The notes below the pieces were generated by a model that saw only the letters and a program-made list of their open reading frames with translations, searched no databases and had not been told where the DNA came from. Of a stretch of 8,474 nucleotides of DNA, positions 1-5,712 are shown piece by piece. The position numbers were made by a program, and so were the translations under genes. Position 1 is the stretch's first letter, and each line of letters opens with the position of its first letter. The DNA is from GCA-020344715 sp050115935 (GTDB lineage Archaea; Thermoproteota; Bathyarchaeia; Bathyarchaeales; Bathyarchaeaceae), in NCBI GenBank assembly GCA_050115935.1, contig JASFPO010000087.1, forward strand, positions 1-8,474, read 5' to 3'.

Positions 1-5
1 AACGC

Positions 6-1178
6 TTGGTCGGCAAACCTCTTGTTTCGATCGTGTCCGCTGGTCTATCAAGGTTTGGCAAAAGAAAAGGAGTATATGGGCGAGAGCTTTTTGCTGAAGC
101 CACAGCGGAAGCTTTTGAGCGATGCCCCAATCTCGACCCTAAGAAGGACATTAAGGCAGTAGTTATTGGTCACATGGGTGAGTCTTATGAACATCAGGGA
201 CATACCGGTCCAACATTAACAGACTGGATCGGACTATTGCCATCAGCCGCCATAAGAACCGAAGCAGCATGCTCATCGTCTGGAGTTGCGCTGCGAGTCG
301 GAATCTTCGCCTTGCTTTCGGGACTCTACGACACAATAGTTGTTGGGGGCGTTGAAAAAATGACCCACAGAACCACACCAGAAGTGACCGAGTTTCTGGC
401 TATGGCCTCTGACTTTCCATTTGAACAGTGGCACGGCTTGACATTTCCAAGCCTTTACGCACTCATGGCAACAGCCCACATGCACAAATACGGCACAACC
501 GAAGAGCAGTTGGCACTAGTTTCTGTCAAAAATCATCATAACGGGACCTTGAATCCTAAAGCACACATGCAAAAGGAAGTCTCATTAGAAAAGGCTTTAG
601 ATTCACGTATAATAGCTTGGCCGCTGAAGCTCTATGATTGCTCCTTGATCACAGATGGCGCAAGTTGTCTAATTCTGACAAAGCCAGAGCTGGCGAAGAA
701 ATTCACAGACACCCCTGTACACATTTTAGGGTCAGGACAAGCAAGCGACACAATAGGCTTGTATGAACGCGAAGACCTAACAACTATAAAAGCAGCAAAA
801 ATCGCCGCGAAAGAAGCCTATAAGATGGCTGGAGTCAAACCAAGCGACATAGACGTAGCCGAAGTCCACGATTGCTTCACCATAGCTGAAATCTTGGCTT
901 ACGAAGACTTAGGCTTCTGCGAGCCCGGAAAAGGTGGAAAGACTATTGAGAACGGCACAACAACGCTTGAAGGCACGATTCCAGTTAACACAAGTGGTGG
1001 TTTAAAGTCAAAAGGGCATCCTGTAGGCGCAACTGGAGCTGCTCAAGCTTGTGAAATCTTCTTGCAGCTGACTGAGCAAGCAGAAAAGAGACAGGTGAAA
1101 GGGGCAGATGTAGGCCTAGCCCACAACGTAGGCGGCTCAGGTGCTACAGCAACAGTGCACATCTTAAGGAGAGGATAA
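6..1178 (+). CDS. Thiolase, SCP2/archaeal acetoacetyl-CoA type
   Basis: This 390-residue protein is a thiolase of the archaeal/SCP2 type, likely condensing two acetyl-CoA to acetoacetyl-CoA or cleaving a 3-ketoacyl-CoA in the cytoplasm. Visible motifs are the acyl-accepting cysteine C89 in EAACSSSG, H288-D289-C290-F291 (HDCF), and GGLKSKGHPVGATG with H338. The C-terminal HNVGGSG (373-379) has no CxG cysteine. In SCP2-type thiolases the HDCF cysteine takes that role. Length is normal for the family. The chosen start is a TTG at position 6; the frame stays open to the window edge, so the true start could lie further upstream and no ribosome binding site can be seen. The DUF35 gene begins 2 bp after its stop. 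In many archaea HMG-CoA synthase, thiolase and DUF35 form one operon and one complex, which makes a mevalonate role the leading inference. Another ketoacyl-CoA substrate is possible because the upstream gene is not visible. Confidence 0.88.
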   Translation: MVGKPLVSIVSAGLSRFGKRKGVYGRELFAEATAEAFERCPNLDPKKDIKAVVIGHMGESYEHQGHTGPTLTDWIGLLPSAAIRTEAACSSSGVALRVGIFALLSGLYDTIVVGGVEKMTHRTTPEVTEFLAMASDFPFEQWHGLTFPSLYALMATAHMHKYGTTEEQLALVSVKNHHNGTLNPKAHMQKEVSLEKALDSRIIAWPLKLYDCSLITDGASCLILTKPELAKKFTDTPVHILGSGQASDTIGLYEREDLTTIKAAKIAAKEAYKMAGVKPSDIDVAEVHDCFTIAEILAYEDLGFCEPGKGGKTIENGTTTLEGTIPVNTSGGLKSKGHPVGATGAAQACEIFLQLTEQAEKRQVKGADVGLAHNVGGSGATATVHILRRG

Positions 1179-1180
1179 AC

Positions 1181-1594
1181 ATGGCTGAAAACCCAGTGCC
1201 ATTTACAATTGAAAGCTTCTACAGATTTATCGCTGAAAAAAAACTGATGGCTGCAAAATGTAGACAATGCGGAAAGTTGCTAATTCCCCCTAGGCCGATG
1301 TGCACAGATTGCTACTCCAAGGACTTGGAGTGGACCCAGCTTGATGGAGAGGGCAAACTACTCACTTATACAATTATCCATGTTTCGCCAAAACAGTTCG
1401 AAAGCATGATTCCCTATGTCGTAGGCATTGTGAAATTAGCCGAAGGTCCTCAACTGCCAGGCATGATACGTAGTATTGAACCTGACAAGATTAGAGTTGA
1501 CATGAAACTGGGAATAGAATTCGACACCGCCTTACGACCTGGATGGCCCTCATGGTCAAGATACTACTTCAAACCGTTTGAGGCTTCTTCTTAG
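1181..1594 (+). CDS. DUF35 zinc-ribbon/OB-fold protein, thiolase partner
   Basis: This 137-residue protein has the two-part DUF35 architecture. A rubredoxin-like zinc ribbon at the N-terminus carries C27xxC30 and C41xxC44, and an OB-fold follows from about residue 50 to 125 (WTQLDGEGKLLTYTIIH, then VGIVKLAEGPQLPGMI). Known archaeal homologues bridge HMG-CoA synthase and acetoacetyl-CoA thiolase and help pass acetoacetyl-CoA between them; they are not enzymes on their own. Here it follows the thiolase by 2 bp, and its ribosome binding site (AAGGAGAGG, 1167-1175) lies at the end of the thiolase gene, so the two are surely co-transcribed and probably co-assembled. The ATG at 1181 is well placed behind that site. 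The last 26 bp overlap the 3' end of the opposite-strand HAD gene. Family assignment is firm; the identity of the acyl-CoA is inferred. Confidence 0.9.
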   Translation: MAENPVPFTIESFYRFIAEKKLMAAKCRQCGKLLIPPRPMCTDCYSKDLEWTQLDGEGKLLTYTIIHVSPKQFESMIPYVVGIVKLAEGPQLPGMIRSIEPDKIRVDMKLGIEFDTALRPGWPSWSRYYFKPFEASS

Positions 1595-2273
1595 GTCGTG
1601 TTCTGTCAAGCTGTTCTACCAATGTGATTATGTCGGTAGGTGACGAAATTAAGCAGTGAGCTCCCGCATTGGTTAGTTGTTGCGAAGACGCAATTCCAGT
1701 TGTCGTTCCTATTGCAAATGAGTTGAGTGCTCGGGCGCTTTTCATGTCCCAAATGCTGTCTCCTACAACAAGGGCCTCTTTAGGCTTAACTTCAATCACG
1801 TCTAATACTGTTTTCAGATGGCCGGGATTTGGCTTGACCGCAAAGACATCGTCACGGGTGATTACTGCATCGAAATATCGGTTAAGCTTGAAAGTTCTAA
1901 GAATGTAGTTCGCCGGGTTTCTGCTGTTAACTGTGAACAATGCAAGCTTAAGCTTCATCTTTCTTAGAGCTTTCAAAGTTTCACGGATTCCTGGCATGAG
2001 TCTTGTTGTGCGAGCGGCTTCCATTTCATGTCTTTCGGCAATAGAGAAGATAGAGGCTTTCACATTTTGAATCTGCTCCTCTTTACGATGGTTTTTCATG
2101 AAGATTTCTACCTTGTTCAGTATTTCGAATAAGTTATCGTTCATTGAAAATTGGGACCTTGGAAAGCCTTCTTCAACAAGATATTGGATGATTTCTGCTC
2201 TAGACGCCTTGTAGTCAAGGTTGAAATCCGCTATTGTGCCGTCAAGGTCGAAAATGACAGCCTTGATTTTCAT
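1569..2273 (-). CDS. HAD-superfamily hydrolase, phosphoglycolate phosphatase-like
   Basis: This 234-residue protein is a cytoplasmic HAD-type phosphatase. All four catalytic motifs are visible: motif I DLDGT with nucleophile D9 and acid/base D11, motif II at T114 (LALFTVNS), motif III lysine K147 (AVKPNPG), and motif IV GDSIWD with D172 and D176. The segment between motif I and motif II (about 20-95) is helical in character and fits a C1-type cap, as in the phosphoglycolate phosphatase/beta-phosphoglucomutase group. The substrate cannot be read from sequence. The ATG at 2273 is preceded by a strong GGGGAGG (2278-2284), which fixes the start. The C-terminal end (RTRPKKKPQTV) is encoded antisense to the end of the DUF35 gene. 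The gene is monocistronic as far as can be seen and diverges from the small gene at 2375. Confidence 0.85.
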   Translation of the reverse strand: MKIKAVIFDLDGTIADFNLDYKASRAEIIQYLVEEGFPRSQFSMNDNLFEILNKVEIFMKNHRKEEQIQNVKASIFSIAERHEMEAARTTRLMPGIRETLKALRKMKLKLALFTVNSRNPANYILRTFKLNRYFDAVITRDDVFAVKPNPGHLKTVLDVIEVKPKEALVVGDSIWDMKSARALNSFAIGTTTGIASSQQLTNAGAHCLISSPTDIITLVEQLDRTRPKKKPQTV

Positions 2274-2320
2274 TAAGCCTCCCCACTTGCGCTTGATCGG
2301 GTTGAGATTGCGTATTGCTG

Positions 2321-2340
2321 AGAATCCTATAAGATATATC
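2321..2340. promoter_or_regulatory. Candidate shared TATA region of a divergent promoter
   Basis: The 101 bp between the HAD gene and the gene at 2375 contain one A/T-rich block, TATAAGATATAT at 2329-2340 or one base earlier. Read on either strand it resembles an archaeal TATA box. On the plus strand it lies about 35-46 bp before the ATG at 2375; on the minus strand it lies about 55-66 bp before the HAD start. Both distances leave room for a short leader. No transcription start is known, so this is inferred from composition and position. Confidence 0.4.
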
Positions 2341-2374
2341 TTGCGGTTTCCAACTGTGTATTCAGGGTTTCCTT

Positions 2375-2602
2375 ATGAGTTGGCAAGAATACATGAACAA
2401 TCCTCTTTGGGCAATTCTTGTGGAAACTGTTCACGCCATGGTTATGTATCCACATCACAAAGCCTACACAAAAGATGTTGCCCTGCACGAACAACCTGAC
2501 TTAACGCCAACAGAACTAGCAGCCAAGGCTGGAATACCACTAGGCGAGGCTCTGGTCATCCTATATGAGTTGGAAAAAGCGGAAAGCGAGGGCGCACCTT
2601 GA
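2375..2602 (+). CDS. Small hypothetical protein with helix-turn-helix-like C-terminus
   Basis: I do not recognise a named family for this 75-residue protein. The N-terminal part (MSWQEYMNNPLWAILVETVH) is amphipathic with several aromatics. Residues 43-70 (LTPTELAAKAGIPLGEALV and the next helix) read like the two helices of a winged helix-turn-helix: a TELAAKAG helix, a short turn, then a long second helix. The protein ends before any wing could form. No signal peptide, membrane segment or cysteine is present. A weak CAGGG at 2363-2367 precedes the ATG by 7 bp. An A/T-rich box about 40 bp upstream is a plausible promoter. Its TGA (2600-2602) directly abuts the stop codon of the tupC gene on the other strand. 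Codon composition looks like real coding sequence, and it is the only plausible gene in this 329-bp gap. Function is unknown; a small DNA-binding or protein-interaction role is a guess. Confidence 0.6.
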   Translation: MSWQEYMNNPLWAILVETVHAMVMYPHHKAYTKDVALHEQPDLTPTELAAKAGIPLGEALVILYELEKAESEGAP

Positions 2603-3664
2603 TTAAGCCGACTGAACCGCCGATGCTTTGAAAACAAGAAAGACCATCGAGCCCATGTTAAGCTTCATCTCATTGAAGGAACGCTTAGTCACTTGGACAA
2701 CAAACTCTTTTCCAGCATCAACCTTTAATCGCAATACTGGCCCGAGATCAACCATTTCAGTAATTTTTCCTTTGAACACATTTCTGGCGCTGGAGACTAC
2801 GGGCTTTCTTGAGATAATGATATCTTCAGGTCTCACGTAGACCGTTACCTCTCCGGTTCTTTGAAAGGCAACCTCTATCTGAATGTCCTCTCCGATGTCT
2901 ATAAGAGAAGTGCCTTCAATTGTTGTTTCCGAAATGCCTGAAAAGGAGTTTTCCAGTCTTGCAAAGCTCGTGAGATATCGAGATGGAGTTTTGAAGATTT
3001 CTTGGATTGTGCCAACTTCTCTCATTTTTCCGTTTAAAAGCAATGCGGCTCTTTTTGCGAGGCTTTGCGCTTGAAACATGTTGTGCGTTGCCACGACTAT
3101 AGTTGTTCTCTTTTGCTTGTTAAGCCATGTAAGGGCTTCCTCTATTATGGAAGCGTTCTTTGGGTCAACGTTAACTGTGGGCTCATCTAGAAGCAGGAGT
3201 TCAGTATCAAGGACGAGCGCTCTTGCAAGAGCTACTCTTTGTTGCTCACCACCTGAGAGTTTCTTTGCTGGTCGCTTTTCATATCCTTCGAGTTTCACTA
3301 CTTTGCATGATTCCTTGACCTTTCTTTTCATTTCTTGCTTTGGAATCCCTCTGATTCGAAGTCCGTAAGCAACATTGTTGTAGACGTTTGTGTTGAACAA
3401 AGTGGTTTTTTGAAAAACCATCGTGGCGCTTAGTCTAACCTTGTCTATATTCTTGTGTTTAGCTTCTATACCATTGAAAAGCATTTTACCGCTTGTTGGC
3501 TTTTCGATGCCAGCTATTATTCGAAGTAGCGTGGTCTTGCCTGCACCGTTTGGACCTATAAGGCTCAAAACTTCGCCCCTTATGACATTTAAGTCAACCT
3601 TGTCTAATGCTGTAATCTTTTCGTATTGTTTTGTTATGTCTTTGAGTTCGATTATGGGTTTCAT
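2603..3664 (-). CDS. tupC: Tungstate ABC transporter ATP-binding protein TupC with C-terminal oxyanion-sensing domain
   Basis: This 353-residue protein powers tungstate uptake by ATP hydrolysis on the cytoplasmic face of the TupB permease. The nucleotide-binding domain covers about residues 4-235: Walker A GPNGAGKTT (37-45), Q-loop Q85, signature LSGGEQ (136-141), Walker B LLLLDEP (156-162, catalytic E161), D-loop around D167 and H-loop H194. From about 290 to 350 (SARNVFKGKITEMVDLGPVL through SMVFLVFKASAVQS) it has a MOP/TOBE-like module. In ModC-type transporters such a domain binds molybdate or tungstate and shuts the transporter when the oxyanion is plentiful. The ATG is supported by AGAGG (3673-3677) inside tupB, and the start overlaps the tupB stop by 4 bp (ATGA), typical of translational coupling. 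It is the last gene of the operon. A molybdate-specific role is less likely given the TupA-type binding protein. Confidence 0.9.
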   Translation of the reverse strand: MKPIIELKDITKQYEKITALDKVDLNVIRGEVLSLIGPNGAGKTTLLRIIAGIEKPTSGKMLFNGIEAKHKNIDKVRLSATMVFQKTTLFNTNVYNNVAYGLRIRGIPKQEMKRKVKESCKVVKLEGYEKRPAKKLSGGEQQRVALARALVLDTELLLLDEPTVNVDPKNASIIEEALTWLNKQKRTTIVVATHNMFQAQSLAKRAALLLNGKMREVGTIQEIFKTPSRYLTSFARLENSFSGISETTIEGTSLIDIGEDIQIEVAFQRTGEVTVYVRPEDIIISRKPVVSSARNVFKGKITEMVDLGPVLRLKVDAGKEFVVQVTKRSFNEMKLNMGSMVFLVFKASAVQSA

Positions 3665-4359
3665 ATCTTACGCCTCTGGACGAGGTTGATTGAGAGGCTT
3701 ACGGTGGAAACTATCAGCAGGAGTATGATTGCAAGTGCTATTGCAAGCGTTATGTTTGCTTTATTGGTTTCAAGAGCAATTGTCGTGGTCAAGACGCTTG
3801 TTCGATCACTTATGTTTCCTCCAATCATGAGGGCGACACCCAATTCAGAAATGGCTCTGTTGAAACTGGCCGTAACAGCTAAAACAACTCCGCTCAATGA
3901 TTCTTTCAATACAGCAATTGAAGCGTCCAATTCTGAGGCGCCCAAAGTCTTGGCTAAATCCTTTATTCCTGGGTCAATGGATTCAATGGCGCTTGCAATA
4001 AAACTTACGATGATCGGAGTTACGAGGATGGCTTGACCAACCATAATTCCCACAGGGTCATGCAATATCTTCAGGAAACCCAGAGGACCCGACTTCGAAA
4101 GAAAAAGATAGAGAATAAGCCCTAGCGTTACAGTTGGTATACCCAAGAGGGCGTTGAACACCCCTTTCAGGACGAACTTGCCGCGGAATCTGTACAAACC
4201 AAGAATTGTGGCAATTGGGATGCTCCATAAAGCAGAAAGAAGAGTGGCTGAGCTAGATACCAAAACTGATCTTACAGTGATCGCTATCACCGTTGGGTCT
4301 CCAGAAACGATCAGTTCAAGAGCTTTCACCAGTCCTTCGATGATTTCTGTCACCAACAC
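3661..4359 (-). CDS. tupB: Tungstate ABC transporter permease TupB
   Basis: This 232-residue membrane protein forms the tungstate translocation channel, presumably as a homodimer. Hydrophobic segments are visible at about 30-55, 65-88, 104-125, 153-180 and 201-226. The cytoplasmic coupling (EAA-type) loop is at about 132-155 (IKDLAKTLGASELDASIAVL, with G140), the site that docks on the ATPase. Length and layout fit the TupB/ModB branch of binding-protein-dependent permeases. The start is a GTG at 4359, chosen because GGAG (4368-4371) lies 8 bp upstream; a second GTG two codons later is also possible. The gene overlaps the 3' end of tupA by 10 bp and the start of tupC by 4 bp, so the three genes are one transcription unit. 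Confidence 0.9.
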   Translation of the reverse strand: MLVTEIIEGLVKALELIVSGDPTVIAITVRSVLVSSSATLLSALWSIPIATILGLYRFRGKFVLKGVFNALLGIPTVTLGLILYLFLSKSGPLGFLKILHDPVGIMVGQAILVTPIIVSFIASAIESIDPGIKDLAKTLGASELDASIAVLKESLSGVVLAVTASFNRAISELGVALMIGGNISDRTSVLTTTIALETNKANITLAIALAIILLLIVSTVSLSINLVQRRKI

Positions 4360-5357
4360 GAAACACGCTCCAAGCTCAGGTCATAGAGATCTTCATAATT
4401 CACGCGATATTCTGGTGGACATTCGTAGCCGTCAAAGAAGGCGAGTTCCCTTATCCACTCAGCCACTTCTGGATTGACGTTTTCCTTGAGCAACTTCACT
4501 GCTGGATGGAATAGGCTTTGACCATATGTGTCTTTGCCATGTTGTTCGATGATTTGTTGTCCCTCTTCAGACATGAGAAACTCGACGAAACTCATGGCTC
4601 CCTTGAAGTTCACATCAGGATGGAGTGTTGGGTTGACTGCTATGGCACTGTAGACGTTAAGCAGTCCTCTGTTTTGGCTAACTAGTACTTTGAGTGAAAT
4701 CAAATCGTCCTCATAGTATTTTAGATATGTCCCCATATCTGCAAGGGTATAAGCTGCTTTTTCTTCTGCCACATTGAGTGTGGTTCCCATTCCCCCCGAG
4801 CCAGAGTAATACCATGAAGTTTCTTTGGACAGCGTTTCCCAGTTGAATCCTGCATCATTCCATAATGCCTTTTCTTTGGAATGGGTTCCTGAGTTGTCTC
4901 CTCTCGAAATCCAGATGGCGTTCTCGGTTCTTCCACTATCTACTATCTTTTGCAAGGCCTCTGCGGGTGCGAGTCCTTGGATTTCCGCTGGATCTGTCTC
5001 TGGTCCAACTATAGTGAAGAAGTTGTAGGCGATGATTTTTCTGTTGACTCCGATCCCATCGGTGAGAAATCTGAGTTCTTGACTTGGGGCGTGTACAAGG
5101 ATTAAATCTGCGTCACCCCTCTCTGCATGTTTGATGGCTATGCCTGTTCCGGCTGAGATGAAGTTGAGATCTATCTGATATCTTGCTTCGAATTCGGCTT
5201 CAATTGCATCCAGTAATCCAGTATCATAGAGGCTAGTTGTTGTGGAAACGATAAGGCGTTCCTTCGAGGTAGCTCTGAAGTAGAAAGCTGTTCCAGCAAT
5301 TGAGCCAACAGCGGTCAAGACAAGTACAAGCAGCCATAACATATATGTTCGATTCAT
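4350..5357 (-). CDS. tupA: Tungstate-binding protein TupA (membrane-anchored)
   Basis: This 335-residue extracytoplasmic protein captures tungstate for TupBC. Residues 6-27 are a hydrophobic N-terminal segment after a short MNRTY start. There is no lipobox cysteine, so it is probably held by an uncleaved anchor or processed by signal peptidase. Hallmarks of the TupA family, as opposed to WtpA or ModA, are STTTSLYDTGLL from residue 38, SRGDNSGTHSKE from residue 151, and YTLADMGTY from residue 203. In TupA proteins the TTTS threonines and serine and the SRGD arginine contact the oxyanion. The usual family end, resembling YGQSLFHP (278-285), is followed here by about 45 extra residues with C313 and C334. 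The ATG at 5357 has GAGG (5365-5368) 7 bp upstream. First gene of the operon; a ModE-like operator lies just upstream. Tungstate rather than molybdate is inferred from family and from the nearby tungsten-type enzyme. Confidence 0.9.
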   Translation of the reverse strand: MNRTYMLWLLVLVLTAVGSIAGTAFYFRATSKERLIVSTTTSLYDTGLLDAIEAEFEARYQIDLNFISAGTGIAIKHAERGDADLILVHAPSQELRFLTDGIGVNRKIIAYNFFTIVGPETDPAEIQGLAPAEALQKIVDSGRTENAIWISRGDNSGTHSKEKALWNDAGFNWETLSKETSWYYSGSGGMGTTLNVAEEKAAYTLADMGTYLKYYEDDLISLKVLVSQNRGLLNVYSAIAVNPTLHPDVNFKGAMSFVEFLMSEEGQQIIEQHGKDTYGQSLFHPAVKLLKENVNPEVAEWIRELAFFDGYECPPEYRVNYEDLYDLSLERVSCW

Positions 5358-5367
5358 GAATGAACCT

Positions 5368-5391
5368 CGTTATGTTCCACCGTATATTTCG
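5368..5391. promoter_or_regulatory. Third CGTTATG half-site and degenerate second operator
   Basis: A third exact CGTTATG sits at 5368-5374, 27 bp from the equivalent arm of the main palindrome and in the same orientation. On the tupA strand it reads CATAACG and runs directly into the ribosome binding site, sharing one base with GAGG (5365-5368). Using the same spacing, its partner arm at 5386-5391 reads ATTTCG, matching ATAACG at 4 of 6 positions, so this could be a weaker second site. Binding here could block transcript elongation or overlap the start region. That is inference. Confidence 0.5.
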
Positions 5392-5394
5392 GCA

Positions 5395-5418
5395 CGTTAT
5401 GACTTTAAAAACATAACG
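5395..5418. promoter_or_regulatory. ModE-like operator (perfect palindrome) of the tup operon
   Basis: The sequence reads CGTTATG-N10-CATAACG, a perfect 7-bp inverted repeat over 24 bp, positioned 38-61 bp upstream of the tupA start codon. The classical bacterial ModE operator in front of modA has the form CGTTAT-N12-ATAACG, and this site has the same arms and the same total length. ModE binds molybdate or tungstate and represses high-affinity oxyanion uptake. A match of arms, spacing and position before a tungstate transporter makes a ModE-type repressor site likely. The binding protein is not encoded in the window. Confidence 0.75.
5403..5411 (-). promoter_or_regulatory. Candidate TATA box of the tup operon, inside the operator spacer
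   Basis: On the minus strand the operator spacer contains TTTTTAAAG, an acceptable archaeal TATA box. With the usual spacing of about 25 bp, transcription would start near 5380-5384, giving a leader of about 25 bases that includes the GAGG ribosome binding site. A repressor on the palindrome would then exclude TBP directly. A second TTTAAA box at 5460-5465 is an alternative; transcription from it would start near 5437 and still be blocked by the operator. The start site is not known. Confidence 0.45.
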
Positions 5419-5712
5419 GTGCAGTGCTTGGACTTGGAGAGACCACTGAAGAATTCAGGTTTAAATCTCTTCTGTGTCAAGACAATGTAGATGTTTGAAA
5501 ACGATGTTTGAGAATCCAAGCCGCGGTATCATGCATTCGCCTTGAAATCGATGCTTCAAGACCTTTTTGCTATGAAATCTTTTCGCCAACGTTGCAAGGA
5601 AAACTCAGAACGCGAAAGTGAAGTGTTTCCAGAACTGTGCTTCTTAGAAGTGTGTGAACAGAACCGAAAAGCTAATTGCTAGTTTTCGCACAATTGAGAA
5701 AAGGGTTGCTGT
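5419..5712. other. Intergenic stretch of 294 bp without a confident gene
   Basis: No tRNA, CRISPR or insertion-sequence end is visible. It holds a TTTAAA box (5460-5465, readable on either strand), a tandem 9-bp direct repeat GATGTTTGA (5490-5498 and 5503-5511, 13-bp period), an inverted repeat CTTGAA-N8-TTCAAG (5541-5560) and an 11-bp palindrome CTTCT-T-AGAAG (5640-5650). A 43-codon open frame lies at 5551-5682. The part next to 5713 must carry the promoter of the Lrp-like gene, but no clear TATA box stands out there. The short repeats could be regulator sites, though none is long enough to be convincing alone. Confidence 0.5.
5551..5682 (+). CDS. Possible cysteine-containing micro-ORF (43 codons)
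   Basis: An ATG at 5551 opens 43 codons ending in TAG at 5680-5682, 30 bp before the Lrp-like gene. The predicted peptide begins MLQDLFAMKSFRQRCKEN and has four cysteines (C15, C30, C35, C43). The same frame is open upstream back to a TGA at 5509-5511. No convincing ribosome binding site precedes the ATG. A vague likeness to the N-terminal region of some transposases (a hydrophobic helix, then SFRQ) was noticed but is too weak to call. It may be chance, a real small protein or leader peptide, or a gene remnant. Confidence 0.15.
   Translation: MLQDLFAMKSFRQRCKENSERESEVFPELCFLEVCEQNRKANC

Noticed and set aside
537..543. A CATAACG copy in the thiolase gene, and a CGTTATG copy at 3748-3754 in tupB
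   Set aside because: Both are single half-sites inside coding sequence with no paired arm. About one chance copy of this 7-mer per window is expected on both strands together.
2221..2499. 92-codon plus-strand open frame across the HAD start and the small gene
   Set aside because: It runs antisense through the HAD N-terminus and out of frame through the 2375 gene, and it has no ribosome binding site or recognisable motif.
3623..4036. 136-codon plus-strand open frame from about 3626 through tupB
   Set aside because: It is the antisense shadow of the tupB gene, whose motifs and ribosome binding site are clear on the other strand.
5512..5682. Transposase remnant
   Set aside because: The likeness to transposase N-termini rests on a few hydrophobic and SFR residues. 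No terminal inverted repeats, target duplications or neighbouring fragments in other frames were found.
5419..5712. tRNA gene, CRISPR array or structured riboswitch (such as a Moco/Wco element) in the intergenic stretch
   Set aside because: No cloverleaf, no regularly spaced repeats and no extended helical pairing were found. The Moco/Wco riboswitch is a bacterial element and nothing here resembles it.
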